Positions 15,371 through 22,353 of a stretch of DNA of 22,976 bases are shown here, piece by piece (position 1 is the stretch's first letter; the number at the start of each line of letters is the position of its first letter). The notes beneath the pieces were generated by a model. That model ran no database searches, had not been told where the DNA came from, and saw only the letters and a list, made by a program, of their open reading frames with translations. The DNA is taken from positions 1 through 22,976 of the forward strand of contig DHFN01000102.1 of NCBI GenBank assembly GCA_002402275.1. The letters are read 5' to 3'. The stretch comes from Anaerolineales bacterium UBA4823 (GTDB lineage: Bacteria; Chloroflexota; Anaerolineae; Anaerolineales; UBA4823). Position numbers and translations under genes: made by a program.

Positions 15371-16494
15371 CCTACTCCGCTCCAACTGAAATCACGCTGC
15401 ACACTCGCTGCGCCAGCAGTATCCCAAACTGGATTGCCATTCTCATCAGTACCGATTTGACGAACGGTTGTAATCCACCAGCGAATTATATGCGGTTTCG
15501 AATCAGAGGGTCGAAAGCTAGTTGGGATAATGTATTTTGTATCGGTGACATAGGCGACCAGTTTACGCTCATTTCCATCGGTGACATCGATTATATTTAC
15601 TTGATATGCTTCATTTTCCCGGAGGTTGCCAATTGATGCCCATTGTAATGTAACGGTTTGGTCAGCAAGGGTGAACGATGTTCCATCAGCTGGTAAGAGC
15701 AGATTTGGGGCAGGGTAAGGTGGAGGCGGAGTAAAAGTTGGTGTTGGACCAGGGGTGCCCATCCTTTCACAGAGTGGAATAATGATTGGTTGACCCGACC
15801 GAACGGTATCATTAACTAGCCCATTATAAGATTTAAGGACAGAAATGGGCACAGCATAGTTTGCTGATATAGAACTTAATGTGTCATTATCCTGAACCGT
15901 GTACTCTATCTTTGTACAGGCGGCTTCAGTGGCTTCAGCAGAGCTTAATGTTGCGGTTGGATAAGCTGTGGGTGTGGGCGTTGGCTGGGGAATCAAGAGA
16001 GGTTGCCCAGCATACAATGTGTCACAGGTTGCTGGAAGATTATTCAATAACACAATACTTTGGATAGAAACCTTGAAAGCATAAGCAATCGAGGAACAAG
16101 TATCTCCTTGGGCTACCTTATAAGTAAGTGGGGTAGGGCTAGGCTCTGGAGTATTCGTTGCGGTTGGAGTAAATGGAGTAGCAGTGAAGGTTGGTGTAAT
16201 CGTGGATGTAATTGTAGGGGTTAAGGTTGGTTCAATAACCTGACCACTCCTTTGTAGAGCAAAATACACAAGAGCTGCACCAATTGCTAAAAATAATGCC
16301 AAAAAACCAATCGCAGCAGGTAATGTCAAGGTGATTTCAGGCATACGACTACCTTGAATTGGTTTTGAAGAAGAGGTTAGATGCTGGGAAACTAACTCAG
16401 TCCCACAGACTAGACATCGAGAAGCATTTTCAGGAAGACGGGTTCCACAATTAGGACAAACTTTAGTTGGTTTAGATATTTTTTCGACAGTCAT
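15352..16494 (-). CDS. Membrane-anchored zinc-ribbon protein with two LysM domains
   Basis: The N-terminus is a cytoplasmic zinc ribbon with CxxC pairs at Cys13/16 and Cys27/30 (CPNCGTRL, CLVCGTEL). One transmembrane helix follows at about 58-80. A Thr/Pro/Ser-rich linker (about 88-122) leads to LysM 1 (about 124-170, YKVAQGDTCSSIAYAF) and LysM 2 (about 198-245, YTVQDNDTLSSISANYAV). A second Pro-rich linker and a C-terminal beta-sandwich-like domain (about 265-375) follow. LysM domains bind peptidoglycan or other N-acetylglucosamine polymers, so the protein probably links the membrane to the wall or outer matrix; this is inference. Such multi-part proteins are frequent in Anaerolineae. The last residues (GGTPSP) are encoded by the GC-rich repeat. 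No clear Shine-Dalgarno precedes the ATG; an alternative start is Met51. Confidence 0.85.
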   Translation of the reverse strand: MTVEKISKPTKVCPNCGTRLPENASRCLVCGTELVSQHLTSSSKPIQGSRMPEITLTLPAAIGFLALFLAIGAALVYFALQRSGQVIEPTLTPTITSTITPTFTATPFTPTATNTPEPSPTPLTYKVAQGDTCSSIAYAFKVSIQSIVLLNNLPATCDTLYAGQPLLIPQPTPTPTAYPTATLSSAEATEAACTKIEYTVQDNDTLSSISANYAVPISVLKSYNGLVNDTVRSGQPIIIPLCERMGTPGPTPTFTPPPPYPAPNLLLPADGTSFTLADQTVTLQWASIGNLRENEAYQVNIIDVTDGNERKLVAYVTDTKYIIPTSFRPSDSKPHIIRWWITTVRQIGTDENGNPVWDTAGAASVQRDFSWSGVGGTPSP

Positions 16495-16533
16495 GTTTTA
16501 TAATGCACCATTGGTTTGACTTAGACGGAAAGC

Positions 16534-16542
16534 ATTATACCA
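16534..16542 (-). promoter_or_regulatory. Extended -10 promoter for the LysM gene
   Basis: On the minus strand the sequence reads TGGTATAAT, a TG-extended perfect -10 box. The expected -35 position has no good match. Transcription would begin near 16527, giving a leader of about 33 bases. Confidence 0.45.
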
Positions 16543-16562
16543 GTCTTAAACGATTGGTACAG

Positions 16563-16591
16563 GGCAGATTAAGTCTGCCTAATGATATACT
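16563..16591 (+). promoter_or_regulatory. Inverted repeat and -10 box immediately before hemW (possible leaderless start)
   Basis: GGCAGA (16563-16568) and TCTGCC (16574-16579) form a 6-bp palindrome with a 5-base centre. TATACT (16586-16591) lies 7 bases before the ATG at 16599. If used as a -10 box, transcription would start at the ATG itself, fitting the absence of a Shine-Dalgarno. No -35 match is seen; the palindrome lies where one would be, so an activator or repressor site is possible. Confidence 0.35.
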
Positions 16592-16598
16592 CATACTC

Positions 16599-17783
16599 AT
16601 GAATTATACAAGTATCTATATCCATATCCCTTTTTGCAAGAGGCGCTGTTACTATTGTGATTTCAATACATATAGTGGGATGGATTATTTAATAGAAGAT
16701 TATGTAGAAGCATTGTGCCATGAAATTGAGTTAGTAGGAGGGTTAAGCTCCCAAAAGGATGTCATTCACACGATATATTTTGGGGGGGGAACACCTTCAT
16801 TGCTCAAATTAAATTTGATCGAAAAAATAATAAATAAGCTGAAAAAATCCTTCTCATTTAGTGAATCCGTAGAGGTCAGTATAGAGGCAAACCCGGGAAC
16901 TTTGGATTTTGAAAAAGCCAAAGCATACCAAGAAATGGGCATAAACCGAGTAAGTATCGGAGCACAATCCCTGAATGAAGAAGAATTGCAGTTATTAGGA
17001 AGAATTCATAATGTTAATGATATTTTTCAAGCGGTGGATTGGTTTCACAAGGCTGGGCTAGATAATCTCAACCTAGATCTTATTTTTGGGTTACCCGGGC
17101 AAACGATGGATAAATGGGAAAAAACAATAACAGCTGCTCAATATTTTGAACCAACCCATTTTTCGTTATACTGTCTGACAATTGAACCGGGTACCAAATT
17201 CAATCATTGGTTAACCGATGGAAAAATATCTCCTGGTGATGATGATTTTGCAGCAGATTGTTATGATTTAGCTTGTGAATTGTTAGGTGGACGAGGATAC
17301 GAGCATTATGAGATCTCTAATTGGGCGAAGTGTGATCAGAATAATGAGTTATTGATTTGTCGGCACAATGAACAATATTGGGAGAATTTACCCTATTATG
17401 GATTTGGAGCGGGTGCTCATGGGTTTATTCAGAATATGCGCATAGCCAATATACCAAATCCAAAAGATTACATAACAAAAATGAATATATCTTTATTCAA
17501 TAATTACTCAATATCACCAACAACGATAGGAACCCATTTCGTGAATAAAATAGAAGAAATGAATGATACATTAATGTTAGGATTGAGATTGTTGATAGAA
17601 GGTGTTGGAGAAAATAATTTTCGGGAACGCTTTGGATTGGAGATAAATGACCTCTATGGGGAAAAAATTAATTCACTAATCAAAAAAGGTTTATTGGAAT
17701 GGGTTGAATTAGATCAAAAAAGAGTCAGATTAACCAAAAATGCATACTTTTTGGGGAATATCGTCTTTAGGGAGTTCGTATAA
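16599..17783 (+). CDS. hemW: HemW-like radical SAM protein (coproporphyrinogen III oxidase-like)
   Basis: This is a radical S-adenosylmethionine protein of the HemN/HemW group. The iron-sulfur motif is C-x3-C-x2-C at Cys13, Cys17 and Cys20 (IPFCKRRCYYCDFNTY). The sequence after it (CDFN) lacks the extra Cys of true HemN, which favours HemW, a heme-binding chaperone for heme insertion, rather than oxygen-independent coproporphyrinogen oxidase. Other motifs are YFGGGTPS, EANPGTLD, NRVSIGAQS and LDLIFGLPGQT, with a HemN_C-like domain at the end (about 310-390). The frame is open back to 16503, but the ATG at 16599 gives the family's standard N-terminus (MNYTSIYIHIPFC) and 394 residues. The stop lies 13 bases from the stop of the convergent prenyl synthase gene, with no terminator between. 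Confidence 0.92.
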   Translation: MNYTSIYIHIPFCKRRCYYCDFNTYSGMDYLIEDYVEALCHEIELVGGLSSQKDVIHTIYFGGGTPSLLKLNLIEKIINKLKKSFSFSESVEVSIEANPGTLDFEKAKAYQEMGINRVSIGAQSLNEEELQLLGRIHNVNDIFQAVDWFHKAGLDNLNLDLIFGLPGQTMDKWEKTITAAQYFEPTHFSLYCLTIEPGTKFNHWLTDGKISPGDDDFAADCYDLACELLGGRGYEHYEISNWAKCDQNNELLICRHNEQYWENLPYYGFGAGAHGFIQNMRIANIPNPKDYITKMNISLFNNYSISPTTIGTHFVNKIEEMNDTLMLGLRLLIEGVGENNFRERFGLEINDLYGEKINSLIKKGLLEWVELDQKRVRLTKNAYFLGNIVFREFV

Positions 17784-17796
17784 CAGTGGATTTCAT

Positions 17797-18810
17797 TTAT
17801 TTTTGCCTCTGACTAAGCTGGTGAGTTAATTCATATAAGAGTTCTGCTGCAATTCCTTGAGGTTGAGCTAAATCGAGTTCCTCTAGAGCTAGTTTCGTTA
17901 GGGAATCAGCTTCATTTTGAATTGCCTCTTGAATACCCTCAGCAACCAAAAGATCCGCAAGCGGTTTTACTTCTTCAGGTTGAATATTACCCTTCCGCCA
18001 ACGTTTAGCAAAGTTGGCGTTATTTTGTAATCCAAGCAATACGGGTAAGGTTTTTTTGCCAGAACACAGATCGCTAGCGGTTGATTTTCCAATCAAAGCT
18101 TGATCTCCCCAAATTCCTAAGATATCATCCACAACTTGGAAAGCTAACCCTAAAGATCTCCCAAAATTCTGGTAATGTTGCACTGTCATCGGATCACACT
18201 GAGCTACGATTGACCCAAGTTGTGTACAAGCTGAGAAGAGGGCAGCTGTTTTTCCTTCGATCATTTTCCAATACTCTTCAATGGTTACTTCAGAACGAAT
18301 CTCAAAGTCAATATCCAGATATTGTCCTTGGGTGAGATGTAAACAGGTCTGTAAGAGTAATTCATGAGATTGATTGACAACTTGGCATGGTAGGTGGGGC
18401 GAAAGTTTTTGGATAGCTAAATTGGCAATCGTTAACATTGCGTCTCCAGCATTAACGCCTTGCGCCAAACCCCATTTCGACCAAACCGTAATACGTCCAC
18501 GCCGATATTGGCTATTGTCTTCAATGTCATCATGGATTAATGAAAAATTATGGACTAATTCAACCGCGACAGCAGAGGGTAAAGCGAGTTGCCAATCGGT
18601 TTGATTAGCAGCTGTGACTAATAACAATAATGTTGGGCGTATTCTCTTTCCCTGAGCTTGTTCGCCTGCACCATCTCCAATCCATCCCATATGATAGGCA
18701 AGCATTTGATAATACCTTTCATAACTATTTTGATTTATTTCCGAAAGGGTGTTTTTTAATGATTGTTCTATATCTAGGCGAATCCTCTGAATTAATTCAT
18801 CTTTTAGCAT
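17797..18810 (-). CDS. Short-chain polyprenyl (farnesyl/geranylgeranyl) diphosphate synthase
   Basis: This trans-prenyltransferase condenses isopentenyl diphosphate with allylic diphosphates. The first aspartate-rich motif is DDIED at residues 94-98 (LIHDDIEDNSQYRRGR), and the second reads DDILGIWGD. The IPP-binding GKRIRP lies at 54-59 and the conserved lysine block at IEGKTAALF. Phe89, five residues before the first motif, is a bulky residue of the kind that limits chain length, so a C15 or C20 product is likely; which of these cannot be told. The 337 residues are normal. The gene starts one base after the fni stop codon, so it is certainly in the same transcript, and the two enzymes supply and use the same substrate pool. 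Confidence 0.92.
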   Translation of the reverse strand: MLKDELIQRIRLDIEQSLKNTLSEINQNSYERYYQMLAYHMGWIGDGAGEQAQGKRIRPTLLLLVTAANQTDWQLALPSAVAVELVHNFSLIHDDIEDNSQYRRGRITVWSKWGLAQGVNAGDAMLTIANLAIQKLSPHLPCQVVNQSHELLLQTCLHLTQGQYLDIDFEIRSEVTIEEYWKMIEGKTAALFSACTQLGSIVAQCDPMTVQHYQNFGRSLGLAFQVVDDILGIWGDQALIGKSTASDLCSGKKTLPVLLGLQNNANFAKRWRKGNIQPEEVKPLADLLVAEGIQEAIQNEADSLTKLALEELDLAQPQGIAAELLYELTHQLSQRQK

Positions 18811-18811
18811 T

Positions 18812-19843
18812 TTAATCTCTCTTAATTAATGAAAAAGGGTTGAGCAAGGAAGTATCTGGGATTCCACAAGCAAACAAAGTAATTTTGAGTTCTTGCTTAA
18901 TTGTCTGAATTGTTTGAATTACAGAATCAACAGAAATAACAGCAGCTTTTAAAAAAGGACTGGCCATACCCGTTAAATTAGCTCCAAGTGCAAGACATTT
19001 TGCAATATCAATTCCATTACGAATCCCACCCGATGCAATGAGAGGAATAGAAGGGCTAATTGAACGAACCTGTAGGATGGATTCAGCAGTTGGAATTCCC
19101 CAATCGATAAAATCAGCTGCGATTTTCGCTTGATTATCTGAAATTGCGCGATACATCTCAACTTGTGACCAAGATGTTCCCCCTGCTCCAGCAACATCTA
19201 TGGCAGTTACCCCTAGTTCAATCAATCTTTTAGCGACTTTAGCCGAGATACCCCAACCTACCTCTTTTATTACCACTGGAACCGGAATTGATTTACAGAC
19301 AATTTCGATTTTGTTACTTAATTCTTTAAAATGAGTGTTTCCTTCGGGCTGTAATGCTTCTTGGAGAGGGTTCAAATGCAGGATTAATGCATCTGCTTCA
19401 ATCATATCCACTGCTTTTTTACATTCCTCCACACCATACCCATAATTTAATTGAATTGCACCTAAATTCGCAAAAAGCAAAGTATTCGGAGCAAATTTAC
19501 GAACTTGGTAAGTGTTTGCTAAATGGGGGTGGTCCATTGCGGCTCTAAGCGAACCCACTCCTAGAGCTATCAATTCCTTTTCCGCAGCTTCTGCTAGAGC
19601 AATATTAATTGAAGCTGCTTCAGAACTTCCCCCAGTCATGGAAGAAATTAATAACGGAGCTGAAAGTTTTTTCCCGAAAAAAGTTGTGGATATGTTGATT
19701 TCTTCTAAGTTTAACTCTGGCAAAGCGTTATGAGTAAAGTGGTATTTCTCTAAACCAGTAGTCAATCCAGATTGCACATTCTCATCGAGGTTGATTCTGA
19801 TGTGGTCGGTTTTTCGTTGAATAATGGGCGTATCTTTTTTCAT
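18812..19843 (-). CDS. fni: Type 2 isopentenyl-diphosphate delta-isomerase
   Basis: This FMN-dependent enzyme interconverts IPP and DMAPP. It carries the family signatures in order: N-terminal RKTDHIRI (Arg10-His14), LSAPLLISSMTGG, NLGAIQLNYG and HLNPLQEALQPEG. VIKEVGWGIS, DVAGAGGTSWSQVE and the FMN phosphate-binding ASGGIRNGIDIAKCLALGA follow. At 343 residues it is a complete type 2 isomerase and differs entirely from the metal-dependent type 1. It is the first gene of a two-gene minus-strand unit with the prenyl synthase, and is transcribed away from acpP from a consensus promoter (19871-19899). No clear GGAGG lies near the ATG; the purine content upstream is modest. Confidence 0.96.
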   Translation of the reverse strand: MKKDTPIIQRKTDHIRINLDENVQSGLTTGLEKYHFTHNALPELNLEEINISTTFFGKKLSAPLLISSMTGGSSEAASINIALAEAAEKELIALGVGSLRAAMDHPHLANTYQVRKFAPNTLLFANLGAIQLNYGYGVEECKKAVDMIEADALILHLNPLQEALQPEGNTHFKELSNKIEIVCKSIPVPVVIKEVGWGISAKVAKRLIELGVTAIDVAGAGGTSWSQVEMYRAISDNQAKIAADFIDWGIPTAESILQVRSISPSIPLIASGGIRNGIDIAKCLALGANLTGMASPFLKAAVISVDSVIQTIQTIKQELKITLFACGIPDTSLLNPFSLIKRD

Positions 19844-19870
19844 AGGTAAGTGTTTTTTAGGTTTGGAATT

Positions 19871-19899
19871 ATCTTACCAGTCTGGAACTCAAGTGTCAA
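19871..19899 (-). promoter_or_regulatory. Predicted promoter for fni
   Basis: On the minus strand, TTGACA (19899-19894), a 17-base spacer and TAAGAT (19876-19871). The -35 box is perfect. The spacer carries the palindrome CCAGACTGG directly next to the -10 box. Confidence 0.75.
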
Positions 19900-19930
19900 T
19901 TTTAAAGACTTGACAATATACAGTCTGGGA
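19877..19930. promoter_or_regulatory. Repeated CAGTCTGG motif within both divergent promoters (candidate operator pair)
   Basis: CCAGTCTGG (19877-19885) is a perfect odd palindrome touching the fni -10 box. A second copy of the core, CAGTCTGGGA (19921-19930), ends one base before the acpP -10 box. Between them the two perfect -35 boxes stand back to back as TGTCAA (19894-19899) and TTGACA (19910-19915). A protein bound at both copies would block both promoters. The regulator is unknown. Confidence 0.5.
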
Positions 19931-19937
19931 ATACAAT
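19910..19937 (+). promoter_or_regulatory. Predicted promoter for acpP
   Basis: TTGACA (19910-19915), a 16-base spacer and TACAAT (19932-19937). Transcription would begin near 19944, leaving a 25-base leader with GAGGAG. Confidence 0.75.
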
Positions 19938-19968
19938 TGCCGTAAAACTTGCAGAGGAGATAATGTTC

Positions 19969-20202
19969 ATGTCTGATACTTTTGAACAGATTAAAGCGAT
20001 TGTGATTGATTTACTTGGGGTTGATGGAACCAAAGTGACCATGGATGCCCGCTTTCGGGAAGACCTAGAAGCCGACTCATTAGACTTAGTCGAATTAATA
20101 ATGGCTTTTGAGGATAAGTTTGGTGGACAAATATCCGATGAAGATGCGCAAAAAATCGTTACTGTGGGTGATGCGGTCAAATATATCGAAGAACACATGT
20201 AG
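19969..20202 (+). CDS. acpP: Acyl carrier protein, 77 aa
   Basis: ACP carries growing fatty-acyl chains on a phosphopantetheine arm. The attachment serine is Ser37 in ADSLDLVELIMAFEDKFG, and the protein is small and acidic with the usual four-helix pattern and normal length. I chose the ATG at 19969 because GAGGAG (19954-19959) is 9 bases upstream and the resulting MSDTFEQIKAIV is the typical ACP N-terminus; the ATG at 19963 is only 3 bases from the Shine-Dalgarno. It stands alone, with its own promoter and a terminator after it, rather than beside fab genes. Its promoter is back to back with that of fni. Confidence 0.97.
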   Translation: MSDTFEQIKAIVIDLLGVDGTKVTMDARFREDLEADSLDLVELIMAFEDKFGGQISDEDAQKIVTVGDAVKYIEEHM

Positions 20203-20229
20203 TTTTCATCATTTCCAGATAATCAGATT

Positions 20230-20264
20230 AAATCGACCGGTAATTTTAACTATCCGGTCGATTT
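20230..20264. terminator. Bidirectional terminator between acpP and sucD
   Basis: An 11-bp perfect stem pairs 20230-20240 with 20254-20264 around a 13-base loop. It has A residues before and T residues after, so it can serve both convergent genes. Confidence 0.75.
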
Positions 20265-20277
20265 AGTATCAGAAATA

Positions 20278-21138
20278 TTATAATAAATGAGGTATTTCTT
20301 CAGGATGGTGGGCTACTTTTACACCAACTTCCTCTAGAGCATGAATTTTATCCTTTGCACTACCTGAGCCACCTTCGATAATCGCTCCAGCATGACCCAT
20401 CCGTTTTCCTGGAGGGGCAGTTTGTCCAGCAATAAATGAAACCACCGGTTTAGTCATTTTTGAAGAGATATATTCCGCAGCTCGCTCTTCATCATTTCCT
20501 CCGATTTCTCCGATCATCACAATTTTTTCAGTGTGTGGATCCCCTTCGAACATGGAAAGAACATCAATAAAATCTGTACCGTTGATTGGATCCCCACCAA
20601 TTCCCACACAGGTACTTACTCCTAAATGATTTAATTTAAGTGCATAGAGTACTTCATAAGTCAGTGTCCCGGAACGCGATACTACACCAATGTTACCCGG
20701 TATTGAAATATTCCCTGGAATAATTCCCACTTTAGATTTGCCTGGAGATAATAAGCCAGGACAATTTGGACCAACCAAACGCGATTGCTTTTGATCAAGG
20801 TAACCACGAACGCGCATCATATCTTGAACTGGGATACCTTCGGTAATACAAACGATCAGGGAGATATCCGCATCAGCAGCTTCAAATACCGCGTCAGTAG
20901 CAAACCGAGCTGGAACAAAAATAATACTGGTGTTTGCCCCAGTTGCTTCAACAGCAATTTTCATTGAATCAAATACGGGTATTTTCCCATCTAAAACCCA
21001 TTCTCCACCTTTTCCAGGCGTAACACCGGCGACGACATTTGTTCCATAACTCATCATTTGACGAGTATGGAAGATTCCTTCATTTCCAGTAATCCCTTGG
21101 ACAATTAAACGGGTTTCCCGATCAATTAATATGCTCAT
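20278..21138 (-). CDS. sucD: Succinyl-CoA synthetase alpha subunit
   Basis: With SucC it converts succinyl-CoA, ADP (or GDP) and phosphate to succinate, CoA and ATP (GTP). The CoA-binding Rossmann start reads VQGITGNEGIFHTRQMMSYG and VTPGKGGEWV. The active-site histidine that is transiently phosphorylated is His249 in RMGHAGAIIEGGSG. GPNCPG at 123-128 and the SRSGTLTYE block are also standard. The 286 residues are normal. Its ATG overlaps the sucC stop by four bases (ATGA), so the two subunits are translationally coupled. It ends at a terminator shared with acpP. Confidence 0.98.
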   Translation of the reverse strand: MSILIDRETRLIVQGITGNEGIFHTRQMMSYGTNVVAGVTPGKGGEWVLDGKIPVFDSMKIAVEATGANTSIIFVPARFATDAVFEAADADISLIVCITEGIPVQDMMRVRGYLDQKQSRLVGPNCPGLLSPGKSKVGIIPGNISIPGNIGVVSRSGTLTYEVLYALKLNHLGVSTCVGIGGDPINGTDFIDVLSMFEGDPHTEKIVMIGEIGGNDEERAAEYISSKMTKPVVSFIAGQTAPPGKRMGHAGAIIEGGSGSAKDKIHALEEVGVKVAHHPEEIPHLL

Positions 21139-22277
21139 GCTATACCTCCTTTTGCAGCCATAACAGCTTTTTGAGCTGCTTCAACTAATGTTTGAGCGGT
21201 CATCATTTGGGCACTCGCCAAAATTTCTCTCCCTTCCTCAGCGTTGGTACCTACTAAACGCGTCACCATTGGAATATTTGGTTTTATTTCATTAAGGGCA
21301 CTGACGATTCCATGAGCCACTTCATCACAACGGGTAATCCCTCCAAAAACATTTAATAATATTGCTTTGACATTTTCATCACGCAGAATAATTTTTAAGG
21401 CAGCTGTGACCTTTTCAGCACTTGCTCCACCACCGATATCCAAAAAGTTCGCGGGTTCACCATGGTTTAGCTTAATAATGTCCATAGTTGTCATAGCTAA
21501 TCCAGCTCCATTTACCAGGCATCCGATATCACCCTCTAATTTAATATAAGATAAACCATATTTCCGGGCTTCAGTCTCAAGGGGTGCTTCAGTATCCAAA
21601 TCGCGCATCTCTGCAAAATCAGTGTGTCGAAACAAGGCGTTGTCATCAATCAGCATTTTCCCATCCAACGCGAGTAGTCTCTCATCCGACGTAATTACAA
21701 GGGGATTGATTTCTGCTAAGGTAGCGTCTGAATCGAGGTAGGCTTGCCAAAGTCCATGAGCGATGGCGATAAAGGATTTCCAATGCTCTCGAGGCAAATC
21801 AATTCCCGCGGCAACATCTCGTGCTTGATAATCACGTAATCCCAAAAGGGGATCAATATGCACTTTGATGATTTTCTCAGGTGTCAAACGTGCTACCTCT
21901 TCAATCTCTACACCACCGGCTGCGGATGACATCATAACCGGTTTACGTGCTGAACGATCATTGGTAATGCCAAGATAAATTTCCGTTTCTATATTGGCTG
22001 CTTCATCAATGAGTATCTTTCGAACCGGTAACCCTTTGATCTCCATAGATAATATTTGAGCTGCTAAATCCCTTGCTTCATTGGGATGTTTTGCCAGGCG
22101 AATTCCTCCCGCTTTACCTCTCCCGCCAACTAGAACCTGAGCTTTGATAACCACTTTACCGCCTAATTCTTCAGCAATTTGTTTTGCTTCATCGGCAGAA
22201 GAAGCCACTCTTCCTTTCGGGATAGGAATGCCATAATGCGAAAATATTTGTTTAGCTTGGTATTCGTGGATTTTCAT
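21135..22277 (-). CDS. sucC: Succinyl-CoA synthetase beta subunit
   Basis: This is the nucleotide-binding subunit of succinyl-CoA synthetase. The N-terminus MKIHEYQAKQIFSHYGIPIPKG begins the ATP-grasp domain, with VIKAQVLVGGRGKAGG and the metal-binding ATLAEINPLV. The C-terminal ligase domain has GCLVNGAGLAMTTMDIIKL, FLDIGGGAS and the phosphohistidine-receiving loop NVFGGITRCDEVAHG. At 380 residues it is complete. A CGGAG lies about 7 bases before the start on the minus strand. It lies 76 bases downstream of the NHL-repeat gene, with a TATAAT box in that gap, and overlaps sucD by four bases. Confidence 0.98.
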   Translation of the reverse strand: MKIHEYQAKQIFSHYGIPIPKGRVASSADEAKQIAEELGGKVVIKAQVLVGGRGKAGGIRLAKHPNEARDLAAQILSMEIKGLPVRKILIDEAANIETEIYLGITNDRSARKPVMMSSAAGGVEIEEVARLTPEKIIKVHIDPLLGLRDYQARDVAAGIDLPREHWKSFIAIAHGLWQAYLDSDATLAEINPLVITSDERLLALDGKMLIDDNALFRHTDFAEMRDLDTEAPLETEARKYGLSYIKLEGDIGCLVNGAGLAMTTMDIIKLNHGEPANFLDIGGGASAEKVTAALKIILRDENVKAILLNVFGGITRCDEVAHGIVSALNEIKPNIPMVTRLVGTNAEEGREILASAQMMTAQTLVEAAQKAVMAAKGGIA

Positions 22278-22311
22278 TAATACAACTCCGTTTTACTTTT
22301 CTAGAAATATG

Positions 22312-22317
22312 ATTATA
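22312..22317 (-). promoter_or_regulatory. Possible -10 box for sucCD
   Basis: The minus strand reads TATAAT here, about 35 bases before the sucC ATG. The -35 position 17 bases away (ATAAGA) is a poor match, so the call is tentative. Confidence 0.35.
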
Positions 22318-22353
22318 TCGGGTTAGTCGTACTCTCTTATTATTATTATAACT

